From an uncultured Bacilli bacterium (GTDB lineage Bacteria; Bacillota_I; Bacilli_A; RF39; UBA660), in the NCBI GenBank assembly GCA_947589675.1, contig CANQCI010000011.1, positions 1 to 43,510 on the forward strand: 43,510 nucleotides of DNA. Reading direction: 5' to 3'. Made by a program: the position numbers and the translations under genes. Of the stretch, positions 16,849-25,604 are shown piece after piece. The notes under the pieces were generated by a model. It did no database searches and had not been told where the DNA came from. It saw only the letters and a program-made list of their open reading frames with translations. Within the stretch, counting starts at the first letter, position 1; every line of letters begins with the position of its first letter.

Positions 16849-19800
16849 CACTTTCCTCCTCATTACTTACTAACTTAACTAATTCATATTCGCCTTCTTC
16901 AATAATAAAACCAAAGTTTCCGGCTAATTTTTCTGAGTTCATCCGATAAAGATTATTTACTTTAAAGATATTTTGATCTCCTAAATTAGTACCAACCCAG
17001 ATACCATTTTTACCATCAAAATTATTGCGATACCAATCATCATAAGCATATTGCTTTAGATTTTCACTATTATCCACCAATATGAAATTAACTTTGCCGA
17101 CGAGTTTGAGCTCAGCTAAAAGATTAACAAATTCATTCTTAAATTCTTCATCTAATTGCGTTAATAAATCATTAATACCAATAATCATAACCACCATACA
17201 TTGATAATTATTTAAAGAACTAACATCATAATTAGCATCAACATAGATTTTATTAATATCACGCATATAAGTCATTAATTTTTCTAAAAATTCTTTATAT
17301 TCACTATTAATATAAGTTATATTACTAACTACATCTTCAACCATTAACTTTTCTTTATCAACAACAGCTAAATTAATATTAGGTATTCTTTTTAAAACAT
17401 TAACTAACCCATTAACAAACTTTTTTGTACCCTTTAAATCAGTCGCTGAAATCATAGAAAAATATTTATTTTCAAAATCAAATTTATCAATATTTAAACT
17501 ATTTTTAGCAACCCCAATCGGTACTTCATTTAATCCTTTAATTTCATCTTGTAAAATGCTAAGATTAACAATATTAGGTAAGACAGGAATTGGTCTGGCT
17601 TTATCTTGATATGTATTTTTTAACTGTTGACATAAGTTGCGAATATAATTTACTAATGCACTTTCCTCGCAAATGCTGGCCGTTTGAAACTCATAGACAT
17701 CACCAATTCGCACCAAGCCCCGTCCCTTGATAGCTGATGGAATAATCTTTTGGTGATTACCTAAAATACTTATATAATCATATGGATCATTCATTTGTAA
17801 AGTTAAAACTTGAGTGAAGTTTTGTCTAATTTTTGACCTAATTGAATTAGTGGCTGTTGCTGTAATAACAAAGATAATACCATACTTAGCTCCTTCTCTC
17901 GTAATTTTAATTAAAGCTTCTTCGGCATCCCCATAGTTTTCCATAAAGTTTTCATAATTATTAATTATCACAATAATTGTTGGTTCTCTTTTATCACTAT
18001 AGGTATTATAAGTTGTAAGTGATCCTCCATACTCAACAAATAATTTCTTACGTTTCTCAATTATCGAATTAACCATCTTTACTAAATTAACAATTTTTTC
18101 TTGATCATTTACAAGAAGTACATCACCAATCTGAGGAACATTATTATATAATTTTAAAGTTTCCGCTCCACAATCAATAATATACATGTTTACTTCAACT
18201 GGGGTATAAGTCGTAATAATCGAATAAACTAATGACATAATTAAGTTTTCTTTACCTGATGATGCCATGCCAAAGATGATGGTATTTCCCTCGGTTGTAA
18301 GAGGTAAAGTTAGTAAATGTTGACTTTGATTGGTCGGATTATCATATTCCCCTAAGACGGGATTAATAACATAATCTTGTTTTTGATAATTATATTTGTT
18401 TTTTAAATTATCGACATATATTAAAGCTGGTATTTTATCTAACCATAATTTTTTAACTTCAATCTTATCACTTGAGGCAATATCAGCTAAATATTTAACT
18501 ACATTAAGTAAAACCTCACCATGATTTTCACTATTTTCTTGAATTTTTATATCATCAATACTTTTGCGAATATTGCCGACATTATCAATAAAGTTTAAGG
18601 AAGTATCAATTTTTTTAATAATTTTTTCACTAGGAATATAAGGCATGCCACAGTAAGCGGCTTGACCGATGGCAAAATAATCATTGTAACCCACTAAAAG
18701 ATAGAAGCGACCAGCTTGCTTTAAAGCTGCAGCATCAGGTACTTTAATCATATCATTACTATCATTTTTATCTTGAACTTTTAAACATACTTTAAAACGG
18801 CTATTACTCCAAATTTGATCATTTACCACCCCCGATGGTTTTTGCGTAGCTAAAATTAAATGAACCCCTAAACTACGCCCAATCCGCGAAGTACTAACTA
18901 ATTGATCCATAAAATCAGGTTGTTGTTGCTTTAATTCGGCAAATTCATCACAAATAATGAATAAATGCGAAATTGGTTGATCAACAACACCATCGCGATA
19001 AAGACGTTGATATTTATAAATATCAATCGTACTTTCACCGGAAATATCCCGAGCTTTATTAAATTCTCTTTGTCGTCTTTTTAATTCTGAATCGATAGAT
19101 GCTAAAGAACGATTTAATTCATTTGCATCAAGATTGGTAATTGTCCCCGCAATATGAGGTAATCTAATACCTAATTCTTTATTTTCAAAGGCTAAAGCTA
19201 ACCCTCCACCTTTATAGTCAATGATAACAAAGGAAACTTCATTAGGGCTATAATTGATAGCTAGTGATAAAATAAAAGTTATAATCCATTCACTTTTCCC
19301 AGATCCAGTCGTGCCGGCAATTAAACCATGTGGTCCATGAAACTTTTCATGTAAATCAATTTTAAATATTTCCCCATTTTCTCCAACACCAACGGGAGTA
19401 GCTAATGACAAAGTAGGATCATTTTGCTTCCATCGCATTAGGGAATTTAAATGCTCTACTTTCCCAATATTATATAATTCCAATAAACCATAACTATCTG
19501 GTAAACCTTTTTGCTTTGTTTCCAAACGAATAGGAATATTAGCTAGTTTCAAACAACAATTATAAATATTAATATTTTCTGGATAATCAGCTTTAAATAT
19601 TTTTTGATTAGTTGATAATAATTCATTTTCAATTAACCCAGACATTTCTGCACTAATATTGATAAAACAATTACATTCATTTGGTAAATTAGATAATCTA
19701 TCATTAACAATTAACACACTAAAGCCTAAATTATCACTAGACTTTAATATTTTTTTCATAAAGCTATAATCAGCAATTTGATTAAAATTATCAGTTATTA

Positions 19801-21430
19801 TAAGGTAATAACTATCAAAAGCTTTATATTTATTTTCTTTTAATTCACTTTTCGCATTTTCTCTTAAAGTAAATTCTTTTTCTAAATATTGAGCTACTTC
19901 TTTTAATTCATCATTTGTTATAGCATAATATCTTTCACTTTTATCATTACTCCAAATATGAGGTAATACTTTAAAAGCATTCCATTTAGCATTATTTTTT
20001 TCATTAGTTAATAACACTATTTTTACCATATCACTACTATAAAAAGCCATTATTTGTAAAAGTATTCCTTTAACAAATTCACTGGTTAAATCATAATTAC
20101 CAATTATCCCAATTATTCTTTTTTCTATCAAAGAAACCGAAATTGGAGCATTAGGTATATCTTTTGATTCTTTAACAACATTTTGAATCAAATCTTTTAA
20201 AGCATCCGGATCCATGGTAAAACGTTCTTTGGAATATTCAATATTAATATCCACCGGAACTGTCCCTAAACCTAAACGAACTACTAAAAAATCTTCATCA
20301 GTATTTTTTCTTTCCCACAACTTACTTTTTTCATTAAGGATAATTTCCGCACAAGTATCTAAAGTCATAAAATTTTCTTGTAATATTTGTTTTTGTTGCG
20401 TAATATGTCCTAATATCTCTTGTTTCTTTTTTTCAATATATTGGGTATATTTCTCAACTCTTAATGCTTCTTTTTCTTCTCTATTTTTCTTTGTATATTT
20501 ATTTCGCAATATAGGCCAAACAAGCATTGAACAAATCATTGTTCCCCCGAAGACAAAGGATGTTATAGCACTTCCCATACTGCCTCCTTTGCCTAATTGA
20601 CTTATTCCCATCCAAATCGTTACAATTGAGGTAAGCGACATCGTTAACATCGGTCCATAAGTTAGTAACCAAGAATTTTTTTCTTCAATTTCCTTACTAG
20701 GTGGATCATCAATAGTTATTTCGATAGTTTCAATTTTACTTCTAAATCTTGGAGCTCGACTAAAGTAATTATTATTTAAACTAACTAAATTAGGATCATC
20801 ATCGTCTTCCTTAAACTCTTGAAAATTTAGTTCCACTTCTTGCAAGCTTGTTTGTACTTGTCCCCCAGGATTAGTAATAATAAGTAAATGACCCATGGGA
20901 ATAATGCGTAAGCCCATGATAAAAATAACATCACCAGAAAAAACTTCACAAGTACTAATCGGATAATTATCCACAAAAGTTTGTTGTTTTTCATCTAAAT
21001 TAGTTACAAACCATCGCTTACTTCGATAAAGAATTTGGGCATGTTTGACCGCTACATAACTATTATTATAGCGAATTTGACAATTAGCATTTGAACCAAC
21101 AATTATTTCACTATTATTGGGAATAGAATAATATTTTATTCCATCATAAATTTCCATAAAAACAATAATAATTACTTCCCCATTTTTTTGACTTTTTAAA
21201 AAATAAAAAACATTAGTTTCTACTATTAAAGATTCTTTTTTTTCACCATTATAAAATAAATCATAATCAAAATTACAACTTAAAATCCATTTATTATCTT
21301 TAGCTTCTATATTAATTAAATTAGTTTTATTTTCATTAATATCTGTATCAGCAAACCAATAATTACCCTTAACTTCTTGAGGTAAAATAAATGTTTCTAA
21401 ATTATTCTCTTTAATTTTATAGATTAACAT
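16838..21430 (-). CDS. essC: EssC-type type VII secretion ATPase (FtsK/SpoIIIE family)
   Basis: This 1530-residue membrane ATPase is the motor of Firmicutes type VII secretion. FHA-like domains fill the N-terminal 200 residues (GSNANCQIRYNNSYVAVKHA at about 112-131). Two membrane segments follow at about 258-310. ATPase domain 1 has an intact Walker A, GTTGSGKS (about 707), and Walker B, LFIICDEFAEL (about 825). Domain 2 keeps only a degenerate loop, GMASSGKEN (about 1055), with IIVIINNYENF as its Walker B-like strand. Domain 3 has no Walker A (ISATDLKGTKK). One active and two degenerate domains match known EssC proteins. GGAAGGTGA precedes the ATG. Confidence 0.93.
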   Translation of the reverse strand: MLIYKIKENNLETFILPQEVKGNYWFADTDINENKTNLINIEAKDNKWILSCNFDYDLFYNGEKKESLIVETNVFYFLKSQKNGEVIIIVFMEIYDGIKYYSIPNNSEIIVGSNANCQIRYNNSYVAVKHAQILYRSKRWFVTNLDEKQQTFVDNYPISTCEVFSGDVIFIMGLRIIPMGHLLIITNPGGQVQTSLQEVELNFQEFKEDDDDPNLVSLNNNYFSRAPRFRSKIETIEITIDDPPSKEIEEKNSWLLTYGPMLTMSLTSIVTIWMGISQLGKGGSMGSAITSFVFGGTMICSMLVWPILRNKYTKKNREEKEALRVEKYTQYIEKKKQEILGHITQQKQILQENFMTLDTCAEIILNEKSKLWERKNTDEDFLVVRLGLGTVPVDINIEYSKERFTMDPDALKDLIQNVVKESKDIPNAPISVSLIEKRIIGIIGNYDLTSEFVKGILLQIMAFYSSDMVKIVLLTNEKNNAKWNAFKVLPHIWSNDKSERYYAITNDELKEVAQYLEKEFTLRENAKSELKENKYKAFDSYYLIITDNFNQIADYSFMKKILKSSDNLGFSVLIVNDRLSNLPNECNCFINISAEMSGLIENELLSTNQKIFKADYPENINIYNCCLKLANIPIRLETKQKGLPDSYGLLELYNIGKVEHLNSLMRWKQNDPTLSLATPVGVGENGEIFKIDLHEKFHGPHGLIAGTTGSGKSEWIITFILSLAINYSPNEVSFVIIDYKGGGLALAFENKELGIRLPHIAGTITNLDANELNRSLASIDSELKRRQREFNKARDISGESTIDIYKYQRLYRDGVVDQPISHLFIICDEFAELKQQQPDFMDQLVSTSRIGRSLGVHLILATQKPSGVVNDQIWSNSRFKVCLKVQDKNDSNDMIKVPDAAALKQAGRFYLLVGYNDYFAIGQAAYCGMPYIPSEKIIKKIDTSLNFIDNVGNIRKSIDDIKIQENSENHGEVLLNVVKYLADIASSDKIEVKKLWLDKIPALIYVDNLKNKYNYQKQDYVINPVLGEYDNPTNQSQHLLTLPLTTEGNTIIFGMASSGKENLIMSLVYSIITTYTPVEVNMYIIDCGAETLKLYNNVPQIGDVLLVNDQEKIVNLVKMVNSIIEKRKKLFVEYGGSLTTYNTYSDKREPTIIVIINNYENFMENYGDAEEALIKITREGAKYGIIFVITATATNSIRSKIRQNFTQVLTLQMNDPYDYISILGNHQKIIPSAIKGRGLVRIGDVYEFQTASICEESALVNYIRNLCQQLKNTYQDKARPIPVLPNIVNLSILQDEIKGLNEVPIGVAKNSLNIDKFDFENKYFSMISATDLKGTKKFVNGLVNVLKRIPNINLAVVDKEKLMVEDVVSNITYINSEYKEFLEKLMTYMRDINKIYVDANYDVSSLNNYQCMVVMIIGINDLLTQLDEEFKNEFVNLLAELKLVGKVNFILVDNSENLKQYAYDDWYRNNFDGKNGIWVGTNLGDQNIFKVNNLYRMNSEKLAGNFGFIIEEGEYELVKLVSNEEESDEQ

Positions 21431-21497
21431 TTTTTCACCTTCCTATTTTTACTATATTTTTATAATATCAAAAAAAAAAGTAAAAAAAAAGTAGTTA

Positions 21498-21812
21498 TTA
21501 ACGAAAATCAATATTAAAAATTCTATTAGCAATATTAGCAAAATAATCACTATATTCCGCATTATACTTTCTAGTTTTATTTATTTTTTCATCAATTACT
21601 TCTTTTATTTCATCCAATTCATTCAAAGAATGTAGTCGAGCATCAGATAATTGTCTTTCGATATTAACTACATTTATATTAGGTAAGCCATTGCTTTTTA
21701 TTTTCCTAATAATGTTATCAATTTTCACAAAAACTTGACTTAATTTACTTCTTATTTCTTCTATATTATTTGAAGTAGCAATTAACTTATTGATAGTAAC
21801 TCCCTTATCCAT
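21498..21812 (-). CDS. Small helical type VII partner/substrate candidate (RKYN family, copy 2)
   Basis: This 104-residue all-helical protein lies directly upstream of essC. It is about the size of a WXG100 protein but has no tryptophan, no WxG and no clear C-terminal YxxxD/E signal. Its end, KTRKYNAEYSDYFANIANRI followed by FNIDFR, matches the end of the gene upstream, so the two are paralogues. AGGAGG precedes the ATG. Position suggests a secretion partner or substrate; that is inference. Confidence 0.65.
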   Translation of the reverse strand: MDKGVTINKLIATSNNIEEIRSKLSQVFVKIDNIIRKIKSNGLPNINVVNIERQLSDARLHSLNELDEIKEVIDEKINKTRKYNAEYSDYFANIANRIFNIDFR

Positions 21813-21834
21813 TCAAAAAGCCTCCTATCCTTAA

Positions 21835-21866
21835 TAAGAGAAAAAGGCCAAACATATTAGCCTTTT
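21835..21866 (-). terminator. Intra-operon terminator/attenuator
   Basis: On the minus strand, AAAAGGC (21866-21860) pairs with GCCTTTT (21848-21842), followed by TTCTCTT. It lies right after the stop of the 114-residue gene and before the 104-residue gene and essC. Partial termination would give more of the first two products than of the ATPase. Confidence 0.6.
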
Positions 21867-22209
21867 ATTCAAACCGGATTTTGAAAATATCGTTTGCTAT
21901 TTCCGCAAATAATTCGGCAAAATCATTATTATATTTCCGAGCTTTACCAATTCTATCATCTAAAATACCAATTATTTCACTTAAATTGGTATTAAGTTTT
22001 GATCTTGCTCCCATTATAATTGTTCCAATTTTAGAAATACTATTACCTATTTCGGAATCTGCCCCCAAAGTATCTTTCATTACTCTTAGGCAACCATGAC
22101 CAGCATTATCAGTCAAACTTATAAAATCTTTTTCTAATCGATCTTTTATTTCCGTAAGTTTTTCGGAAACTTCTCGCATTGTTTTTGTATCCATTTTATC
22201 ATTAGTCAT
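21865..22209 (-). CDS. Small helical type VII partner/substrate candidate (RKYN family, copy 1)
   Basis: This 114-residue helical protein ends KARKYNNDFAELFAEIANDI then FKIRFE, closely matching the end of the 104-residue protein downstream. A shared motif reads RKYN--(Y/F)---FA-IA--IF-I-F. No tryptophan or WxG is present. AGGAGG precedes the ATG. The upstream stop is 15 bp away, so it belongs to the same operon. It is probably a heterodimer partner of its paralogue or a secreted protein. Confidence 0.68.
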   Translation of the reverse strand: MTNDKMDTKTMREVSEKLTEIKDRLEKDFISLTDNAGHGCLRVMKDTLGADSEIGNSISKIGTIIMGARSKLNTNLSEIIGILDDRIGKARKYNNDFAELFAEIANDIFKIRFE

Positions 22210-22224
22210 AATTAAATCCTCCTA

Positions 22225-22677
22225 TTATCGCTTATTATTATTTTCTGCTTGAGTACACAATCTTGCCATACCATCATAGAAATCAATTAAATTAGTTCGT
22301 AAAGTTTCTAAGCAATTATAATTATTAGTTATTTTATTTTTTAAATCTTGACCAACTTCTTCTTGTAGCCATGCTCCAAGTCTATTAGCTTCAAGTACAT
22401 CTTTTAAATCATTGGCAGCAGTTTCCATATCTTTTAAAGCATCGTACAGCAATGAATTTTGATCTTCCAATTCACTTATTTGATTTTGCAATAAATTATA
22501 GGTAATATCCCCACTTCCTTGTCCAACATAACCTCCCTCAAGATTTTCTACGTTATTAGAAATCCCCGTAACACCAGAAGACGTAGTCTTATTATAACCA
22601 CTTGGGGCACTTGTCGTTGAATAACCTAATCCACCAGTAGTTTGATAATTACCATTAGAGTCTTTCATTATTGCCAT
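22225..22677 (-). CDS. Gly/Ser/Thr-rich N-terminus plus helical hairpin, T7SS-associated
   Basis: This 150-residue protein is the first gene of the operon. Residues 1-58 are low-complexity and rich in Gly, Ser, Thr and Asn. Residues 60-150 look like a two-helix coiled hairpin with a turn near GAWLQEEVGQ. The single tryptophan is not in a WxG context. Being first in an essC operon, it is a likely secreted or structural component. AAAGGA precedes the ATG. I cannot place it in a named family. Confidence 0.62.
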   Translation of the reverse strand: MAIMKDSNGNYQTTGGLGYSTTSAPSGYNKTTSSGVTGISNNVENLEGGYVGQGSGDITYNLLQNQISELEDQNSLLYDALKDMETAANDLKDVLEANRLGAWLQEEVGQDLKNKITNNYNCLETLRTNLIDFYDGMARLCTQAENNNKR

Positions 22678-22723
22678 AATATCACATTCCTTTCATACAT
22701 AGCCATCGCTACTCTATATGTCA

Positions 22724-22752
22724 ATTATAACCAATCTACTATATTATTGCAA
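22724..22752 (-). promoter_or_regulatory. Promoter of the type VII secretion operon
   Basis: On the minus strand, TTGCAA (22752-22747), a 17-base spacer and TATAAT (22729-22724) precede the first gene. A second TTGACA begins inside this -10 and is followed 17 bases on by TATGTA, a possible weaker tandem promoter. Confidence 0.65.
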
Positions 22753-22777
22753 TTTTAAATTAATTAAAGTTTGTTAA

Positions 22778-22845
22778 TTTACAAAAAATTTACATTAATA
22801 AAAATAATATTTGAAGTCACTTAATTACTTGTAAATTTTTGTAAA
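22778..22845. repeat. Inverted repeat pair between divergent T7SS genes
   Basis: TTTACAAAAAATTTACA (22778-22794) and TGTAAATTTTTGTAAA (22830-22845) are near-perfect reverse complements with one A of difference, about 35 bp apart. They could be operators of a regulator acting on both promoters. Confidence 0.45.
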
Positions 22846-22914
22846 ATTTTATATAAAAAACTTGATTTACTAGTAAATTTTGATATTCTTAAATTAGAAG
22901 GGAGGAGATTAAAA

Positions 22915-23658
22915 ATGGCAGCTATGGGAAATATGATAGACAAAAGAACTGCATCAGAGATATTATATAAAGCCAATTCTCAAGTAAACGTTATTGGGGA
23001 TGAAGCAACAAAATTATTAGATGCATTCTATAAAATTAGTGAAGAATTTGAAGTTGAACAAACACATCCTGCTTATAAAACATTTAGCGATGCAAGAACA
23101 GCTATTAATACTTTTTTTGAGAGTCTTTTAAAGGATAATGGTGAAAATAATATAGCTCATTACAATGAAACTATTAAAAACTATATTAACAGTGTAGCTT
23201 ATGATTACTATGATGGAAATATAGACAGTCCAGGCTTTTTTGGAATACAAAGGCAACTAAGCATCCCATCTAGTGGAACAGCAACAATCAAAAGTTTCGA
23301 AAGTCTTTATAGTGCCTTAGATAATTTTGCAAAAATACTTAACAATATGATAATAGATTTCAATCATCTTATTGACTATTACAAGGAATTATGGAACGCC
23401 GCAAATGGAGATGTAGGTTTTCAAGATTGTGCCCACGAAGCAGCAGAAAATATAAGAAATGCTGTTGATACTTTTGGAGAAGCCCTAAATAATTTTGCAA
23501 CTAATTTAGAAGAACAAATAGATACAATTGCTAATAATACTAATGTTTCATTAACCAATATGAGTATGTTTAATTTCAGAAATACTTGCACAACTATAAG
23601 TAAATTTTCAGTTAGACGTGTCAACGATAAAAGTCAATTTGGTAGTACACACGATTAA
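22915..23658 (+). CDS. Divergent helical protein of the T7SS locus
   Basis: This 247-residue protein is mostly helical and rich in Asn, Asp and Phe. It has no signal peptide and no membrane segment. Its N-terminal half (RTASEILYKANSQVNVIGDE onward) resembles the long helical heads of secreted type VII substrates. ELWNAANGD is near the middle, but there is no strict WxG. GGGAGGAG precedes the ATG. It is transcribed away from the essC operon across a shared 240-bp intergenic region, with a possible promoter at 22862-22889. A type VII substrate is the best guess from context. Confidence 0.6.
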   Translation: MAAMGNMIDKRTASEILYKANSQVNVIGDEATKLLDAFYKISEEFEVEQTHPAYKTFSDARTAINTFFESLLKDNGENNIAHYNETIKNYINSVAYDYYDGNIDSPGFFGIQRQLSIPSSGTATIKSFESLYSALDNFAKILNNMIIDFNHLIDYYKELWNAANGDVGFQDCAHEAAENIRNAVDTFGEALNNFATNLEEQIDTIANNTNVSLTNMSMFNFRNTCTTISKFSVRRVNDKSQFGSTHD

Positions 23659-23662
23659 AATA

Positions 23663-23719
23663 GTAATTTATAAAAAATCAGTTATGAGTTAATACCATAA
23701 CTGATTTTTTATAAATTAC
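23663..23719. terminator. 24-bp perfect hairpin terminator
   Basis: Arms 23663-23686 and 23696-23719 pair perfectly around a 9-base loop, with the T-run inside the right arm. It ends the 247-residue gene and would work in both directions. Confidence 0.8.
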
Positions 23720-23799
23720 CTCCATAGTATAAATTCAGCTTGTCTTTAAGTAAAATAATTTTAAACCAACTATTATATATATTTAACATAATAATCGTT

Positions 23800-23835
23800 A
23801 AAAAAACTGTTAATAACCATTTAGTTATCAACAGT
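23800..23835 (-). terminator. rplJL operon terminator
   Basis: On the minus strand, ACTGTTGATAAC pairs with GTTATTAACAGT (one mismatch) and is followed by a T-run, just after rplL. Confidence 0.75.
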
Positions 23836-23847
23836 ACTATGATTTTA

Positions 23848-24216
23848 TTAAGCTAATTCTACTTCAGCACCAGCATCAGTTAATTGAGTCTTAATAGCTT
23901 CTGCTTCATCAGCTGGAATATTTTCTTTAATATTTCCACCATTATCAGCTAAAGCTTTAGCATCAACTAATCCTAAGCCAGTAATTTCCTTAATGATTTT
24001 AATAACTGCAATTTTATTTCCACCAGCAGATTTTAATACTACTGTTTTAGTAGATGAACCAGCATCTTCTTCAGCTGCAGCTGGAGCAGCCGCAACTGCA
24101 ACAGCCATTGGATCAACACCAAATTCTTCTTTCATTGCATCGACTAATTCTTTAACTTCAAGAATTGTCATTTCCTTTAAAGCACTTATAAAATCATCTT
24201 TATTTAATTTTGCCAT
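23848..24216 (-). CDS. rplL: 50S ribosomal protein L7/L12
   Basis: This 122-residue stalk protein recruits translation GTPases. It has the N-terminal dimerisation helices (ALKEMTILEVKELVDAMKEE), an Ala-rich hinge near residues 36-50, and the C-terminal domain with KIAVIKIIKEITGLGLVDAK. It starts three bases after the rplJ stop, with AAAGGA upstream, so it is coupled to rplJ. Confidence 0.97.
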   Translation of the reverse strand: MAKLNKDDFISALKEMTILEVKELVDAMKEEFGVDPMAVAVAAAPAAAEEDAGSSTKTVVLKSAGGNKIAVIKIIKEITGLGLVDAKALADNGGNIKENIPADEAEAIKTQLTDAGAEVELA

Positions 24217-24219
24217 ATT

Positions 24220-24717
24220 CTATTCCTTTCCTTCCTTTTGTTCAGCATATAGATTTAAACCAATAGCTAAATCTCTAATATATTGCATCATACCACCAGC
24301 GAGCATAGTAAGTAATCCTTCTCTTGATGGAATGCTTGCATATTCTTGAATTACAGATACATCTGCTATATTTCCACTTATAACTCCAACTTTAATATCT
24401 AATTTATCATTCTTTTTAGCATATTCAGCTAATATCTTAATTGGTTCTAATAATGTTTTACCAAATAAAATAGCATTTGGACCTTCTAAGAATGAATCAA
24501 TATTAATATTTAGTTCATCAGTGGCACGTTTTAATAATGTATTTTTATATACATCAACTTCAGCATCAACTTCTCTTAAACTTTTCCGTAATGTACTTAA
24601 GTCTTCAACAGTCATGCCTTGATATTGAAAGATAATAACAGACTCACTTGATTTTAGTTTTTCAACTATTTCACTAACTATTTTTTTCTTTTCCTTTAAA
24701 ATCTTTTCGCTTGCCAT
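24220..24717 (-). CDS. rplJ: 50S ribosomal protein L10
   Basis: This 165-residue stalk base protein binds 23S rRNA and L7/L12 dimers. The N-terminal KIVSEIVEKLKSSESVIIFQYQG-type region and YKNTLLKRATDELN are typical, as is the C-terminal helix that carries L7/L12. GGGAGG precedes the ATG. A recognisable L10 leader upstream implies autoregulation by the L10-L12 complex. Confidence 0.97.
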   Translation of the reverse strand: MASEKILKEKKKIVSEIVEKLKSSESVIIFQYQGMTVEDLSTLRKSLREVDAEVDVYKNTLLKRATDELNINIDSFLEGPNAILFGKTLLEPIKILAEYAKKNDKLDIKVGVISGNIADVSVIQEYASIPSREGLLTMLAGGMMQYIRDLAIGLNLYAEQKEGKE

Positions 24718-24721
24718 GTTT

Positions 24722-24832
24722 CCTCCCTCTTTAAGTTTCGAAAAGCTTCCCTTTTTTGGGAAGCTTAAAAAGTATTAAGTTTCCCTCGGTAGGACTTACT
24801 TGCGTGCCTACTGTCTTTGGGTTGCGTTTCTA
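24722..24832 (-). promoter_or_regulatory. Ribosomal protein L10 leader
   Basis: The leader carries the conserved kink-turn-containing element: on the minus strand, AAAGACAGTAGGCACGC, then AAGTCCTACCGAGGG. A strong stem AAGCTTCCC/GGGAAGCTT with a six-base loop (24743-24766) and a short T-run follow, acting as an attenuator. In other Firmicutes the L10-L12 complex binds this leader and lowers rplJL expression. Confidence 0.85.
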
Positions 24833-24838
24833 AAACGT

Positions 24839-24867
24839 ATTATATTCTATTTTTTATTAAATGTCAA
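24839..24867 (-). promoter_or_regulatory. rplJL promoter, -35 inside rplA
   Basis: On the minus strand, TTGACA (24867-24862), a 17-base spacer and TATAAT (24844-24839) form a full consensus promoter. The -35 box overlaps the last codons of rplA. Confidence 0.8.
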
Positions 24868-25555
24868 AACTATTTTTGTCAACTTTAATGCCAGGCCCCA
24901 TTGTAGTAGAAATAGATATATTTTGAATAAATACACCTTTTACACTATTAGGTTTAGCTTTGGAAATAGTCGTAATTGCATATTTAAGATTTTCTAAAAG
25001 TTTATCTTCACTAAATGATACTTTACCAATAATAGTATGAACATTACCAAATTTATCATTTTTGTAAGTAACCATCCCCTTTTTAATATCTTCAACAACT
25101 GCTCCAACTTTTGGTGTAACAGTTCCTGTTTTAGGGTTAGGCATTAAACCTCTTGGTCCTAAAATATTACCAATTTTCCCAACTTCCGGCATCATATCTG
25201 GAGTAGCAACAATAACATCAAAATCAAACCAACTTTCATTCTTGATTTTATCAAGCATGTCTTTATCCCCAACATAATCAGCACCAGCTGCTTTAGCTTC
25301 ATCAGCAAAAGATCCTTTGGCAATTACTAAAATCTTTTTGGTCTTACCAGTTCCATTTGGTAAAGATAAAGACCCTTTTAATTGTTGATCAGCTTTTTTA
25401 GCATCAATATTTAATTTAACAGCTAATTCGACTGTACTATCAAATTTGGTTGTTGATGTACTTTTAACTAATTTAATGGCTTCCTCAGCATTATATAATT
25501 TGTTTTTATCAACATTTTTAGATGCTTCCACATATTTTTTACCGTATTTTTTCAT
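24857..25555 (-). CDS. rplA: 50S ribosomal protein L1
   Basis: This 232-residue protein binds the mobile L1 stalk of 23S rRNA and, in many bacteria, its own operon mRNA. Typical segments are KKYVEASKNVDKNKLYNAEE, GSLSLPNGTGKTKKILVIAKG, GNILGPRGLMPNPKTGTVT and KPNSVKGVFIQNISISTTMGPG. AGGAGG precedes the ATG. It follows rplK by 50 bp. Confidence 0.97.
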   Translation of the reverse strand: MKKYGKKYVEASKNVDKNKLYNAEEAIKLVKSTSTTKFDSTVELAVKLNIDAKKADQQLKGSLSLPNGTGKTKKILVIAKGSFADEAKAAGADYVGDKDMLDKIKNESWFDFDVIVATPDMMPEVGKIGNILGPRGLMPNPKTGTVTPKVGAVVEDIKKGMVTYKNDKFGNVHTIIGKVSFSEDKLLENLKYAITTISKAKPNSVKGVFIQNISISTTMGPGIKVDKNSFDI

Positions 25556-25604
25556 TTTTACCTCCTAACTGTGGTTCATTAGCGGATAATATTTTTTTTC
25601 TTAA

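Noticed and set aside
21498-22209. Calling the small T7SS proteins WXG100 family members
   Set aside because: The size fits, but neither has a tryptophan or a WxG turn, so a family name would be unsupported.
23421-23624. Minus-strand frame opposite the divergent T7SS gene
   Set aside because: No ribosome binding site or promoter; it is antisense to a well-formed gene with its own start and terminator.
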